A DNA stretch of 64,000 nt from Thiobacillus sp. (lineage in GTDB: Bacteria; Pseudomonadota; Gammaproteobacteria; Burkholderiales; Thiobacillaceae): assembly GCA_018263115.1 (NCBI GenBank), contig JADFDC010000002.1, forward strand, positions 1 through 64,000. Reading direction: 5' to 3'. Shown here piece by piece: positions 8,380 to 17,309 of this stretch. The notes under the pieces are model-generated. The model ran no database searches. It was not told where the DNA came from and saw nothing but the letters and a program-made list of their open reading frames with translations. Both the position numbers and the translations under genes were made by a program. Every line of letters begins with the position of its first letter. Position 1 is the stretch's first letter.

Positions 8380-9420
8380 TTATTTCCTGACCAGGATTTT
8401 CTCTACCCAGCCCTCGCCGTCGTTGCCCTGTACCGAGATGAAGCCATTTTTTTCCTCGCCGGTGAAGATGACTTCTTCCCCTTTGGCCAGACTGGCGACA
8501 ACCTTGGAAGTTTTGCTTGGTTGGCTATAAATCTTCAGGCCGCCGATTTTTCCCGTCAGCGCATCGCCCTTGTCGAAGGCCATGCCTGCCTGGGTCGGCT
8601 GGCCGGATGCGCCCTTCAGATTGATGTCCTGACGTGCCAGCTGCGGGTTGTTGCGGATGGACTTTACGATGTTGTTCCAGTTATCCAGATAGCTGGCCGC
8701 GATGACTTTGCCCTCTGGTGTGCTGGTGTAAGCACCCAGGCCGCCGACCGCACCGCCGCCACCCAGTATGCCGCCGATGCCCCAGTCGGTTTTTTCGGCA
8801 TTGCCGGTTGCCGATGCGATTTGCAGCGACGTGCGTGAATCCGAAAGGATCATGGTCGTTTGCGCCGATTTGAACTTGAGGCCTGCTGCGACCAATCCCG
8901 CTGCTGCGCCAAGCACGCCACCAAAGCCGCCGAGCAGGCCGCCGACCCCGCCGGAATCCTTGCTGGAAAATACCGCATCCGGCGTCAGCACGTAATCGGC
9001 GGTGACCATCTGGCCCTTGCCCATGTTCGATCCTTTGCGCAGCTCGCCGGACTCGGCCAGTTGCCGTTCCTGCATGAGGTTGCCCATGGCGCGGCCGCGC
9101 TCAACCAGAACGAAGCAGTTCGATTGCTGAACCATCATGCGGATCAGGCCGGTGGGAGATTGCAGACCATATTGCAGCAAGTGGGAAATCACGGCGTCCT
9201 GCGGCTCGACCACGGCCAGGGTGCCATAGGGCTTGTCGCATTTTTCGAGTTCCTTGGCTTCGCCTTGCGCGCCATCAGGGCCGGCCGAGCCGGTGGCCTG
9301 GCCTTCTTCCTTCTTGTCGCCGCCCAGCTTGAAATCGAACAGGCCGGCATGCGCGGGCATGATCAAGACCTGGGTCATGAACATGCTGGTAATTATGGCT
9401 GTGGTGAGTTTTTTCTTCAT
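8380..9420 (-). CDS. CsgG-family secreted protein with C-terminal SH3-like domain
   Basis: A 346-residue protein with a Sec signal peptide (MKKKLTTAIITSMFMTQVLIM, cleavage likely after AHA at 25). The middle (~60-270) resembles CsgG/HfaB-type assembly proteins: the LLQYGLQSPTGL region, the VLVERGRAMGNLMQERQL block and a Gly-rich GGLLGGFGGVLG stretch. It lacks the N-terminal lipid-anchor cysteine typical of curli CsgG. The last ~60 residues (GGLKIYSQPSKTSKVVASL ... GEGWVEKILV) look like a bacterial SH3 domain, which often binds peptidoglycan. The start at 9420 is set by a GGGAGAA ribosome-binding site; the frame continues upstream to 9591 without a matching signal. No curli-type partners are nearby, so its role is unknown. 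Confidence 0.8.
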   Translation of the reverse strand: MKKKLTTAIITSMFMTQVLIMPAHAGLFDFKLGGDKKEEGQATGSAGPDGAQGEAKELEKCDKPYGTLAVVEPQDAVISHLLQYGLQSPTGLIRMMVQQSNCFVLVERGRAMGNLMQERQLAESGELRKGSNMGKGQMVTADYVLTPDAVFSSKDSGGVGGLLGGFGGVLGAAAGLVAAGLKFKSAQTTMILSDSRTSLQIASATGNAEKTDWGIGGILGGGGAVGGLGAYTSTPEGKVIAASYLDNWNNIVKSIRNNPQLARQDINLKGASGQPTQAGMAFDKGDALTGKIGGLKIYSQPSKTSKVVASLAKGEEVIFTGEEKNGFISVQGNDGEGWVEKILVRK

Positions 9421-9478
9421 CGTGTTTCTCCCTTTGGATGCATTGCCTGGATCGGTAAGACGGGAAAAGTGTAATCCA

Positions 9479-9799
9479 TTAACCGTTGGCTGTGGAGGGT
9501 CGGATGCAAACAGCAGCTTCAAGTGTCTCTCCGCGAAAACATTCCAGCTTTCTCGGTGTTTCCAGGAACATTTCCACGTCGAATTCATCAACCGCCTGAT
9601 TGAGCAGACGCTCGAAGCGATCCGGATCGGTGACCTGTTCGTAGATTTCCATCCACAATCCCGGATCGTCGCGTTTTTTCAATAACCTGCCGCTTACGCC
9701 GCTGCGGCAGGCAAGGCGGGCTTGCATGGTTCGAACCGCCTGCTCGGCATCAAACTCATTTTTTTCGCTTACCCGATAGTAGATGTAGTAGTAATTCAA
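9479..9799 (-). CDS. DUF4936 family protein
   Basis: A 106-residue soluble protein (MNYYYIYYRVSEKNEFDAEQ ... DPGLWMEIYEQVTDPDRFE) resembling the DUF4936 family, which is found mainly in betaproteobacteria and is of unknown function. Its start codon overlaps the ygfZ stop by 4 bp (ATGA), so it is translated after ygfZ from the same message. That conserved pairing is the only clue to its job. Confidence 0.75.
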   Translation of the reverse strand: MNYYYIYYRVSEKNEFDAEQAVRTMQARLACRSGVSGRLLKKRDDPGLWMEIYEQVTDPDRFERLLNQAVDEFDVEMFLETPRKLECFRGETLEAAVCIRPSTANG

Positions 9800-10830
9800 G
9801 GGAGGGGATAGGGTTGGCGTTTGAGGCTCAAAACCGGGCCACCCGCAGACTTCCAGTGGATGGGCTGATTGGCCGATATGCTGTCGATTTGCGCCACCGC
9901 CAGCAGGTCAAACCCGCCTTCTGGCGCCGGTGCGGCATTGACGACCATGCCTGATGCCTGGCCTTCCATGTCTGGCGTATAGAGCGCGTCACCCGCTGTT
10001 GGCGTCTCGTTGCCCTCCATATGCGCCAGGTACATGCGGCGTTTGAGCTTGCCCAGGTACTGTGTGCGGGCAACGATTTCCTGGCCAGGGTAGCAGCCCT
10101 TTTGAAAACTGACGCCGCCCAATACTTCCCAATTGATCATCTGCGGCACGAACTCTTCCTGCGTGGCAGCGGTAATCATCGGAATGCCATTGGAAAGCCG
10201 CAGCCAGTCCCAGGTGCTTGTGCCGACCGGCCTGGCGTGATGCGACAGTGCTTCCCAAATGGCTGGCGCACGGGCGGGTGGCAGCATGAGCACAAGCTTG
10301 TCTTCGCCGATGCGCACAGTCTGGCCGTGCGCATCGGCTGCGGTTTTCATGGGGCTGTCTGGCAGGAGCAAGCCCGCTTCACTCAGGGCAGTCTGGGCGC
10401 CGGGGCCGGCCAGAACCAGCCGCACGTTCTCGTCCGTTGCATCGCGGGCAGCAACCTTGGAGCGAAGCACGAACATCTTCAAACGCTTTAAAACGGTCTC
10501 GCGGATGTCGCCGGACAGTTGCAGGCAGGTATCGGTGCCGTTTCTCCATATGAGGAAATTCGCCAGCATTCTGCCCTTGGCCGAGCAGTATCCATTCCAG
10601 GCCGCGCTTTCGGCATGTAGACCGCGCACATCGTTGGTGAACTGGTTTTGCAGAAACTCGGCCGTGTCCTCGCCGGAGAATGCCAGCAGGCCCAATTGCG
10701 ACAAGTCGGCCATGACCGTGCCGGTTTGCGCGGTGGCAAGTTCTTCAGTGGGATTGCCGAAATCGCGTACCTGCCCGCCTTCTATCCGCGCGCCCTGACG
10801 GGTTAAAAAGTCTTGCCAGTCTGGAATCAT
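9796..10830 (-). CDS. ygfZ: Folate-binding Fe-S cluster maintenance protein YgfZ
   Basis: A 344-residue aminomethyltransferase-like protein with the diagnostic KGCYPGQEIVART motif, whose cysteine is essential in E. coli YgfZ. It uses a folate to help build or repair [4Fe-4S] enzymes such as MiaB. The frame, length and flanking blocks (LLAFSGEDTAEFLQNQFTND, NWEVLGGVSFQKGCYPG) fit the family over its whole length. It is divergent from ygfX with only 39 bp between the starts. Confidence 0.93.
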   Translation of the reverse strand: MIPDWQDFLTRQGARIEGGQVRDFGNPTEELATAQTGTVMADLSQLGLLAFSGEDTAEFLQNQFTNDVRGLHAESAAWNGYCSAKGRMLANFLIWRNGTDTCLQLSGDIRETVLKRLKMFVLRSKVAARDATDENVRLVLAGPGAQTALSEAGLLLPDSPMKTAADAHGQTVRIGEDKLVLMLPPARAPAIWEALSHHARPVGTSTWDWLRLSNGIPMITAATQEEFVPQMINWEVLGGVSFQKGCYPGQEIVARTQYLGKLKRRMYLAHMEGNETPTAGDALYTPDMEGQASGMVVNAAPAPEGGFDLLAVAQIDSISANQPIHWKSAGGPVLSLKRQPYPLP

Positions 10831-10869
10831 GGTGGTGCAATCAGAGTCATTCGATTGCGCAAATTCTAC

Positions 10870-11286
10870 ATGTTTATACCGCTTGAGTTAGCCATAAGGC
10901 CTTCGCGGGTTTATGCGGGGATTTTGCTGTTGGCGTGCAGCCTGGCAGTGTCAGGAATCTGGCTCGCGGCGGTGCCGGCCTGGGGTAAGGTGATGATGGC
11001 ACTCGGCCTGATTCTGGCCTTGTTTTATTGCTGGCGAAAAGACTTGTCAGATATACAAGGTCTGCGCATTGTGCAATCAGGGCAAATCGAGATTCTTCTG
11101 TCTGGTTGGCAACCCGCTGTGATCACAGGTCAACCGGTTGTATTGCCCTGGCTGGTCAGCCTGGTTGTTGTGCCGGAAGCCGGCAGGGCACGCAGGTTGA
11201 TGATCTGGCCGGATGCGGTGGATCCGGCGTCCGCGAGAAAACTACGGGTCTGGCTAAAATGGGGGTTTCAGCCCGAACACGCTTGA
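10870..11286 (+). CDS. YgfX family membrane protein
   Basis: A 138-residue protein starting MFIPLELAIRPSRVYAGILL, the YgfX pattern of a short cytosolic N-terminus and a two-helix membrane hairpin (~12-55: GILLLACSLAVSGIWLAAV and MMALGLILALFYCW). A soluble domain follows. In E. coli, YgfX (CptA) is encoded with SdhE and has been linked to toxin-like effects on cell shape and to flavoprotein assembly. Here it lies between ygfZ and nadB, which encodes a flavoenzyme. The longer frame from 10813 would overlap the divergent ygfZ start, so the ATG at 10870 is preferred. Confidence 0.75.
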   Translation: MFIPLELAIRPSRVYAGILLLACSLAVSGIWLAAVPAWGKVMMALGLILALFYCWRKDLSDIQGLRIVQSGQIEILLSGWQPAVITGQPVVLPWLVSLVVVPEAGRARRLMIWPDAVDPASARKLRVWLKWGFQPEHA

Positions 11287-11299
11287 TTCACTGGGCAGC

Positions 11300-12922
11300 T
11301 CATATCTCGGGCATCAATACTTCACATACGCCAGGGCAAACCAGTCCCGGTCTCGGGTTCAGGATCGTGTTGCCAACAACGGGCAACGTCTCCGGAAAAT
11401 CGCGGCTGAAGTGGAGGCCGCGGCTTTCGTGACGAAGCATGGCGGAGCGGACGATGAGGTCTGCGGTCATGACCAGGTTGCGCAACTCGATCAGGTCGTG
11501 GCTTACGCGGAAATTGCGGTAGAACTCGTCGATTTCATCCTGCAGCAGCTTGATGCGGTGCGCGGCGCGCGCAAGGCGCTTGCTGGTGCGGACGATGCCA
11601 ACATAGTCCCACATGAAGCGACGGAGCTCAGCCCAGTTGTGCGCAATGACGATTTCTTCGTCGGCGTCGGTGACACGCGACTCGTCCCACTCCGGAATGG
11701 TTTGTGAAACCGATGGCGCATTTTCCAGAATATGACGGGCGGCGGCGCGGCCGAATACCAGACATTCGAGCAGCGAATTGGAGGCCAGCCGGTTGGCGCC
11801 ATGCAGGCCGGTAAAAGCGACCTCTCCTACCGCGTAGAGATTGCATAAATCGGTACAGCCAAACATGTCCGTAACGATGCCGCCGCAGGTATAGTGCGCG
11901 GCTGGAACGACAGGAATCGGCTCGTGTGTCATGTCGATGCCCCATTCCGACAGTTGCCGGAAAATGTTGGGGAAATGCTCGATGATGAATTTGGTCGGTT
12001 TGTGCGAAATGTCGAGATAGACACAGTCCAGGCCGCGTTTTTTCATTTCGTAGTCGATGGCGCGGGCGACGATATCGCGAGGCGCGAGTTCGGCGCGAGG
12101 GTCGTGAGCCGGCATGAAGCGTGTGCCATCCGGCAGCTTGAGCTGCCCCCCTTCTCCCCGGACTGCCTCGGTGATCAGGAAAGATTTTGCCTGCGGCAGA
12201 TACAGACAGGTCGGGTGAAACTGGATGAATTCCATGTTGCCGACACGGCAGCCCGCGCGCCAGGCCATGGCAATGCCATCGCCGGTCGCCGTGTCCGGGT
12301 TGGTGGTGTACAAATAAACCTTGCCCGCGCCGCCTGTGGCCAACACCGTATAGCCAGCCGAAAAGGTTTCTACCTTGCCGGTTTCGTTGTTGAGGGCATA
12401 AACGCCATAAACCCGTCTCTCATCTTCTCCGGTGTGCCGGCCAGTAATAAGATCCACGGTCAGATGATTTTCCAGTAGCGTGATGTTGGGGTGACTGCGA
12501 ATTCGGTCCGCCAGCGAAGTTTGCACGGCGCGTCCGGTTGCGTCCGCCGCGTGCACGATGCGGCGTTCGCTGTGACCGCCTTCGCGGGTCAGGTGATAAC
12601 CTGTACCCGAGGATTCGTCTCCCGTAAAGGCAACCCCCTGACTGACCAGCCAGTTGACCATTTCCCGTGCCTGGGTGACCACGAATCGGGTGACCGATTC
12701 GTTGCACAACCCGGCACCCGCCACCAGGGTATCCAGGATATGGGATTCTTCCGAATCGTGATTGTCGAGAACGGCGGCTATTCCCCCTTGGGCCCAGGCG
12801 CTGGCGCCATCCATCAGTTCGCGCTTGGTCAGGATGGTGACGTGTTTGTGCGGCGCCAGATGCAGCGCGGTGGTCAGGGCAGCCAGGCCGCTGCCGATAA
12901 TGAGGACTTCGGAGTTATGCAT
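11300..12922 (-). CDS. nadB: L-aspartate oxidase
   Basis: A 540-residue FAD enzyme oxidising L-aspartate to iminoaspartate, the first step of NAD synthesis. Signatures include the dinucleotide-binding [16 protein letters not shown] (from residue 8), [49 protein letters not shown] and the [21 protein letters not shown] block. NadB belongs to the SdhA/FrdA superfamily; the HYTCGGI motif and the absence of sdh partners favour NadB. It converges on ygfX with 13 bp between the stop codons and is divergent from rpoE. Confidence 0.96.
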   Translation of the reverse strand: MHNSEVLIIGSGLAALTTALHLAPHKHVTILTKRELMDGASAWAQGGIAAVLDNHDSEESHILDTLVAGAGLCNESVTRFVVTQAREMVNWLVSQGVAFTGDESSGTGYHLTREGGHSERRIVHAADATGRAVQTSLADRIRSHPNITLLENHLTVDLITGRHTGEDERRVYGVYALNNETGKVETFSAGYTVLATGGAGKVYLYTTNPDTATGDGIAMAWRAGCRVGNMEFIQFHPTCLYLPQAKSFLITEAVRGEGGQLKLPDGTRFMPAHDPRAELAPRDIVARAIDYEMKKRGLDCVYLDISHKPTKFIIEHFPNIFRQLSEWGIDMTHEPIPVVPAAHYTCGGIVTDMFGCTDLCNLYAVGEVAFTGLHGANRLASNSLLECLVFGRAAARHILENAPSVSQTIPEWDESRVTDADEEIVIAHNWAELRRFMWDYVGIVRTSKRLARAAHRIKLLQDEIDEFYRNFRVSHDLIELRNLVMTADLIVRSAMLRHESRGLHFSRDFPETLPVVGNTILNPRPGLVCPGVCEVLMPEI

Positions 12923-12980
12923 GCTATAGCAATGATACCCAGCAAATTACCCCAAAAAGCTGATAACCCTCTATTCAGAC

Positions 12981-13008
12981 TGAACTTTTTTTACAGATGC
13001 GGGTCGGA
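12981..13008 (+). promoter_or_regulatory. Sigma-E-type promoter of the rpoE operon
   Basis: TGAACTT (12981-12987) matches the -35 core GGAACTT with one change. Exactly 16 bp later comes TCGGA (13004-13008), close to the TCTGA/TCTAA -10 element. This is the spacing of autoregulated E. coli-type sigma-E promoters. It leaves a leader of about 55 nt before rpoE and predicts positive feedback on the operon. Confidence 0.7.
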
Positions 13009-13070
13009 ATGCCGGAGTGCGCTCGCTTATACTAACCGGACAAATATAAGGCATGCTGCAAGGGAGTACA

Positions 13071-13667
13071 GTGGAACGCGAAATTGACCAGGAACTGGTC
13101 GAACGCGCTCAGAAGGGTGACAAACGCGCATTCGAGCTGCTGGTGCTCAAATACCAGCGCAAGCTGGCGCGTTTGTTGTCGCGTATGGTGCGTGATCAGG
13201 CAGAGATCGAGGACATCACTCAAGAGTCCTTTATCAAAGCCTATCGGGCACTGCCGCAATTTCGTGGCGAGAGCGCGTTTTATACCTGGCTTTACCGCAT
13301 TGCGGTAAATACAGCCAAAAATTATCTGGTGGCACGGGGGCGTCGCGCGCCGACGACGACGGTTTATGACAGCGAGGATGCTGAAAACTTTGATGGTAGC
13401 GAACTCTTGCATGACATCTCCACTCCCGATGCGGAGTTGCAGACCAAGCAAATTGCCCAAGCGGTGAACGAAGCGGTGGATTCATTGCCAGAGGAGTTGA
13501 GGACGGCAATTACCCTGCGGGAAATTGAGGGTCTGTCCTATGAAGAAATATCGCAGATGATGGATTGTCCAATTGGTACTGTGCGTTCCCGGATTTTCAG
13601 GGCACGCGAAGCGATTGCGGAAAAAATACGCCCCATGCTGGGCACAAGTAAAGACAAGAGGTGGTAA
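13071..13667 (+). CDS. rpoE: ECF RNA polymerase sigma factor RpoE (sigma-E/AlgU)
   Basis: A 198-residue sigma factor directing the envelope-stress response. Region 2 reads LVERAQKGDKRAFELLVLKYQRKLARLLSR... with EDITQESFIKAYRALPQFRGES and FYTWLYRIAVNTAKN. Region 4 has LPEELRTAITLREIEGLSYEEISQMMDCPIGTVRSRIFRAREAI. The GTG at 13071 follows an AGGGAG site and gives the family's usual start (EREIDQELVERAQKGD); an ATG at 13053 would add six residues. Anti-sigma and regulator genes follow immediately. Confidence 0.97.
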   Translation: MEREIDQELVERAQKGDKRAFELLVLKYQRKLARLLSRMVRDQAEIEDITQESFIKAYRALPQFRGESAFYTWLYRIAVNTAKNYLVARGRRAPTTTVYDSEDAENFDGSELLHDISTPDAELQTKQIAQAVNEAVDSLPEELRTAITLREIEGLSYEEISQMMDCPIGTVRSRIFRAREAIAEKIRPMLGTSKDKRW

Positions 13668-13669
13668 CC

Positions 13670-14182
13670 ATGCAAACCCAGAACAAATACATCCAAATCG
13701 AAAATGAAGAAACCGACTGGTTGTCCGATCTGCTGGATGGCGAGGTACCAGCTCGAGATCGCGCAGAGGCAATTGGTCAACTCTGCCGTGACGAACAGGC
13801 TCGGGAACGCTGGGCGCTTTACCATGGCATAGGCGACGCGATGCGTGGCGCGCCGATGCTGTCCGCGCACTTCAATGGCAGTTTGCAGGCACGGCTTGCC
13901 GCCGAACCAACAGTTCTGGCGCCAAGATTGCGCCGTTATGGGCCGCCCGCCATCATGGCGCTTGCGGCTTCTGTTGCGGTTATTTCGGTGGTCGCGCTGA
14001 TGCCCGGACTAACCGGCAGTCAAACCGGTGGTTTGCAGTTGGCGGCAGCCTCCAGGCCTGTTATCCAGCAGGTCGAGGAGCAAATGGCACCGTATTTGGT
14101 GGCACATCAGGAGTTTGCGCCGGTTGCGGTCGCCTCGCCATATCAGCGCGCCGTGATGACTCTGGATAAACCTTCCAAATGA
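13670..14182 (+). CDS. rseA: Anti-sigma-E factor RseA
   Basis: A 170-residue single-pass inner-membrane protein. The cytosolic N-terminus carries the RseA pattern (TDWLSDLLDGEVPARDRAEAI ... RERWALYHGIGDAMRGAP) that sequesters RpoE. A transmembrane helix at ~93-112 (MALAASVAVISVVALMPGL) and a periplasmic tail follow. Regulated cleavage of RseA frees sigma-E. The ATG at 13670 has an AGAGG site 8 bp upstream; a GTG at 13661 would overlap the end of rpoE. Confidence 0.9.
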   Translation: MQTQNKYIQIENEETDWLSDLLDGEVPARDRAEAIGQLCRDEQARERWALYHGIGDAMRGAPMLSAHFNGSLQARLAAEPTVLAPRLRRYGPPAIMALAASVAVISVVALMPGLTGSQTGGLQLAAASRPVIQQVEEQMAPYLVAHQEFAPVAVASPYQRAVMTLDKPSK

Positions 14183-15129
14183 GAATTCCGCTTTCCTTGT
14201 TGTCTTCCCTGTTTGTGTCGCTGGTACTCAGCGCACATCATGCTCATGCGGCTGATGCGCTTGATATGCTGGAAAAAGCCAACGAAGCGGCAAGCAGACT
14301 TAATTACACGGGTACATACTTTTATCACCATGGTGAGCATACCGAGGTACTTCGGGTATCCCATCGGGTCGACAAGCGTGGAGAGATGCACAAGATAGAA
14401 GTGCTGGATGGTCCGCACCGTGAATTTCTACGTATTAATGACGAAGTTTATTGCCACATGGCGGACGGGAAAACCGTCCGCATCGACAAGAATGCTGTGC
14501 AGCGTTTTTTCCCGGCTGTAGTGCCTGATGATACGGTCAATCTGGCTCGCTATTACATTCCCAAGCTAGGCGGAACGGATAAGGTCGCTGGACGGGAGTG
14601 CCAGGTGATTATTCTTGAACCGCGAGACCAGTTCCGCTATACCCACATGCTCTGGCTGGACCGCCAGACCATGCTTCCCCTTAAGACACGCACGGTCGAC
14701 AATCATGGCGCACCGGTTTCGATGTTTGTTTTTTCTGAAATTGAAATTGGCAGTAAACCTGACAAAGCAATTTTTGATGTTCGCATGGCAGGCAAGCGGA
14801 TACAGGCGGCCAGCCTTTCTTCCAACATACAGAACTCGGGGGGGTGGAGCGTTAGCCCACCGCCGGGGTATTCAAGCGTTTTGGAGGCGATGCGTCCGAT
14901 GCCTGGCAAGAAATCGCCTGTGCTGCACCGGGTATATTCCGATGGAATGAGTAATTTGTCCGTATTCATCGAGCCCATCGTGGAAGGTGAGTCATCCCTT
15001 GAAGGGCTTTCGACCGAGAATGCAATCAACATTTATTCTAGGCGCATGGCTGGACACAAGGTGACGTCAATGGGCGAAGTGCCGGCGGCTGCGTTGCTGG
15101 AAACCGCAAACTCGGTCCAGAAGAAGTAA
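14179..15129 (+). CDS. rseB: Sigma-E regulatory protein RseB/MucB
   Basis: A 316-residue periplasmic protein with a signal peptide (cleavage after AHA, ~24). The N-terminal domain (DALDMLEKANEAASRLNYTGTYFYHHGEHTEVLRVSH) has the RseB/MucB lipoprotein-sensor fold, and a smaller C-terminal domain (~205-316) binds RseA. In E. coli and Pseudomonas it shields RseA from the protease DegS/AlgW until LPS or mislocalised lipoproteins displace it. It overlaps rseA by 4 bp (ATGA). Confidence 0.93.
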   Translation: MRIPLSLLSSLFVSLVLSAHHAHAADALDMLEKANEAASRLNYTGTYFYHHGEHTEVLRVSHRVDKRGEMHKIEVLDGPHREFLRINDEVYCHMADGKTVRIDKNAVQRFFPAVVPDDTVNLARYYIPKLGGTDKVAGRECQVIILEPRDQFRYTHMLWLDRQTMLPLKTRTVDNHGAPVSMFVFSEIEIGSKPDKAIFDVRMAGKRIQAASLSSNIQNSGGWSVSPPPGYSSVLEAMRPMPGKKSPVLHRVYSDGMSNLSVFIEPIVEGESSLEGLSTENAINIYSRRMAGHKVTSMGEVPAAALLETANSVQKK

Positions 15130-15141
15130 TGTGTGCCACAT

Positions 15142-15585
15142 ATGCTTGAACAGAACGCGATTGTGCTAAAGACCGAGGGCAACCAAGCCTGGGTGGAAGC
15201 GCGTGAATCAGGCGCCTGTGGCAGTTGCGGTTCCGGGGGGTGTTCCACCCGCAGGCTGGCCGAAATTTTTGGGCGGCGCGAGCGGGCGTTTGCCGTGGAC
15301 AATGTACTGAAAGCGACTCAGGGGGATCAGGTAATCATAGGCATTCCCGCTGGCGCCTTGTGGAAATCCGCCTTCCGGCTTTATGGATTGCCACTGTTGA
15401 TGATGATTGCGGGCGCATTGGCAGGCCAGCATATGGGCGGTGATCTGGGCGCGGTTGCTCTGGCAGTGTTGGGGCTGCTGTTTGCCAATTGGGCACAGAA
15501 ATTCTGGCGGGCATCGCGTGCGTGGCAGCCTGTGATGCTGCGCCATAGCGGCGGTCAAGCCGGTTTTATCGTTAAATCCTGTTGA
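15142..15585 (+). CDS. rseC: RseC/MucC family positive regulator of sigma-E
   Basis: A 147-residue inner-membrane protein with the cysteine-rich N-terminal motif GACGSCGSGGCSTRRL and two membrane helices (ALWKSAFRLYGLPLLMMIAG; LGAVALAVLGLLFANWAQ). RseC modulates sigma-E and has been tied to Fe-S or redox functions (SoxR reduction) in E. coli. The frame extends to a GTG at 15133, but the ATG at 15142 gives the family's standard MLE... start. It begins 12 bp after the rseB stop. Confidence 0.88.
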   Translation: MLEQNAIVLKTEGNQAWVEARESGACGSCGSGGCSTRRLAEIFGRRERAFAVDNVLKATQGDQVIIGIPAGALWKSAFRLYGLPLLMMIAGALAGQHMGGDLGAVALAVLGLLFANWAQKFWRASRAWQPVMLRHSGGQAGFIVKSC

Positions 15586-15596
15586 AGAGGCTAGTC

Positions 15597-17000
15597 ATGA
15601 AACATACTTTTCTAAGCGGCATATTCGGTGCGGCGATGCTGATGATTGCCACGGTTCAGGCAGCAGTGCTGGATGTGGCTGACCTGGTCGAAAAAAATGG
15701 CCCGTCCGTCGTCAACATCAGCACAACCAAAATCGTGCAGCACTCCCAGGGCATGCCTTTCCCGATGCCTGACGAGGATGAGATGATGGATTTCTTTCGC
15801 AAATTCTTTCCACCGGGCGGATCTCAGCGGGAAGGCCCGCCGCGTGAAATTCCTTCGCGCGGTAACGGCTCCGGATTTATCGTCAGCAATGATGGTTACA
15901 TCCTGACCAATGCGCATGTGGTGCAGGGTGTGGACGAGGTAACGGTCAAGCTCACGGACAAACGCAAATTCACCGCGAAAGTAATTGGTTACGATACGAG
16001 GACGGATGTTGCGGTGATCAAGATCAATGCCGCCAATCTTCCCGCGGTCACGATTGGAAATCCCGACAAACTTCGCGTAGGCGAGGCCGTAATTGCCATC
16101 GGATCACCGTTTGGCTTTGAAAACAGCGTGACCTCGGGCATCGTCTCGGGCAAAGGCCGTTCGCTGCCGTCAGAGAATTATGTGCCCTTCATTCAGACAG
16201 ATGTAGCGGTCAATCCGGGTAATTCCGGTGGCCCGCTGTTCAATCTGCGCGGCGAAGTGGTGGGTGTCAATTCGCAAATCTACAGCCGCAGCGGCGGCTA
16301 TCAAGGCGTTTCCTTCGCCATTCCCATTGATGTCGCCATGGAGGTCGCCAATCAGCTCAAAACCAGCGGCAAGGTAGCGCGCGGCTGGCTGGGCGTAGTG
16401 ATACAGGAAGTGACTTCCGAACTGGCGGAATCCTTTGGACTGGATCGCGCGCGCGGTGCGCTGGTGGCGGAAATTCAGGAAGACAGCCCGGCCGCCAAGG
16501 GCGGGATACAGGTCTCCGATGTACTGCTTAAATTTGACAACAAGGCAGTCGAAAATTCAGGCGATCTCCCGCGCCTGGTCGCCAACGTCAAGCCGGGCAG
16601 CAAGGTGCCGGTCCAGGTATGGCGAAAGGGAGCTAACCGGGAACTTTTCATCAATGTGGGCGAGTTTCCCGATGAAGGCAAGACGGCCTTTGGCCCCAAA
16701 ACCCAAAAATCCTTTTCGCGTGGTGGACTCGTTCTGGCTGAACTCTCAAAGGAACAACGCCAGGAGATAAAGGTGAACGGCGGTCTGCTGGTGGAAGAAT
16801 CCAAGGGCGATGCGGTGAGAGCGGGCATCCGGGTGGGTGATGTCATTCTTGCAGTCAACAACACGGAAGTCAGCACGGTCGAGCAGTTCCGCAAACTGAT
16901 TGCAGCGGTTCCCGTAGGCAAAAGCGCCGCCATCCTGGTGCGCCGTGGCGACAATTCGCTCTACATTCCGTTGAAGATTTCCAACGGCAGCAGTGAGTGA
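15597..17000 (+). CDS. mucD: DegP/MucD-type periplasmic serine protease
   Basis: A 467-residue HtrA-family protease-chaperone. It has a signal peptide (to ~22), a trypsin-like domain with the triad H107 (LTNAHVV), D137 (TRTDVAVIKI) and S210 (NPGNSGGPL), then two PDZ domains (~270-360 and ~375-460; RGWLGVVIQEV, GGLLVEES, GIRVGDVILAVNN). It degrades misfolded envelope proteins and ends the sigma-E operon, as in Pseudomonas algU-mucABCD. The true start is the ATG at 15597 with a GAAGAGG site; the TTG at 15582 is unlikely. Confidence 0.95.
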   Translation: MKHTFLSGIFGAAMLMIATVQAAVLDVADLVEKNGPSVVNISTTKIVQHSQGMPFPMPDEDEMMDFFRKFFPPGGSQREGPPREIPSRGNGSGFIVSNDGYILTNAHVVQGVDEVTVKLTDKRKFTAKVIGYDTRTDVAVIKINAANLPAVTIGNPDKLRVGEAVIAIGSPFGFENSVTSGIVSGKGRSLPSENYVPFIQTDVAVNPGNSGGPLFNLRGEVVGVNSQIYSRSGGYQGVSFAIPIDVAMEVANQLKTSGKVARGWLGVVIQEVTSELAESFGLDRARGALVAEIQEDSPAAKGGIQVSDVLLKFDNKAVENSGDLPRLVANVKPGSKVPVQVWRKGANRELFINVGEFPDEGKTAFGPKTQKSFSRGGLVLAELSKEQRQEIKVNGGLLVEESKGDAVRAGIRVGDVILAVNNTEVSTVEQFRKLIAAVPVGKSAAILVRRGDNSLYIPLKISNGSSE

Positions 17001-17256
17001 TCCTTTGCCCGCTTTGACCCTGTTGGGCCGGAGCGGGTGTCATTTGTGCGAGGATATGCGGGCAATCCTGAATATTTGGGTTGCCCGTTTCGCTTTTACG
17101 GTTCACGAGATCGATATTACGGGTAATCCTGAACTGGAAACCAAGTATGGCTGGGACATCCCGGTTTTGCTGGTGGGAGAAAGGGAAATCTGCCGTCATT
17201 ATCTGGATGAATCAGCGTTGCAAGCTTGGCTTTCTGAAAAGGGAAATTTCCTTTAA
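16993..17256 (+). CDS. Glutaredoxin-like (DUF836) protein
   Basis: An 87-residue thioredoxin-fold protein with the redox motif C-x-x-C in [11 protein letters not shown] near the N-terminus and the cis-Pro region [10 protein letters not shown]. This is the short glutaredoxin-like family found between mucD and lepA in many betaproteobacteria; its partner is unknown. The GTG start lies 8 bp inside the end of the protease gene, so expression is probably coupled to the sigma-E operon. Confidence 0.85.
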   Translation: MSDPLPALTLLGRSGCHLCEDMRAILNIWVARFAFTVHEIDITGNPELETKYGWDIPVLLVGEREICRHYLDESALQAWLSEKGNFL

Positions 17257-17282
17257 AATTCAAATTGTTGATTTATTCTTCC

Positions 17283-17301
17283 GGGCACGCTGGCCGTGCC
17301 C
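17283..17301 (+). terminator. Strong hairpin just upstream of lepA
   Basis: GGGCACG (17283-17289) and CGTGCCC (17295-17301) form a perfect 7-bp GC-rich stem with a 5-nt loop, followed by TTCTT. It ends 8 bp before the lepA GTG. It may partly terminate transcription from the sigma-E operon, or act in the lepA leader. The T-tract is weak, so its function is uncertain. Confidence 0.5.
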
Positions 17302-17309
17302 TTCTTGCT

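Noticed and set aside
8860-9474. Plus-strand open frame of 204 codons opposite the CsgG-like gene
   Set aside because: Shadow of a gene with signal peptide, ribosome-binding site and domain matches on the minus strand.
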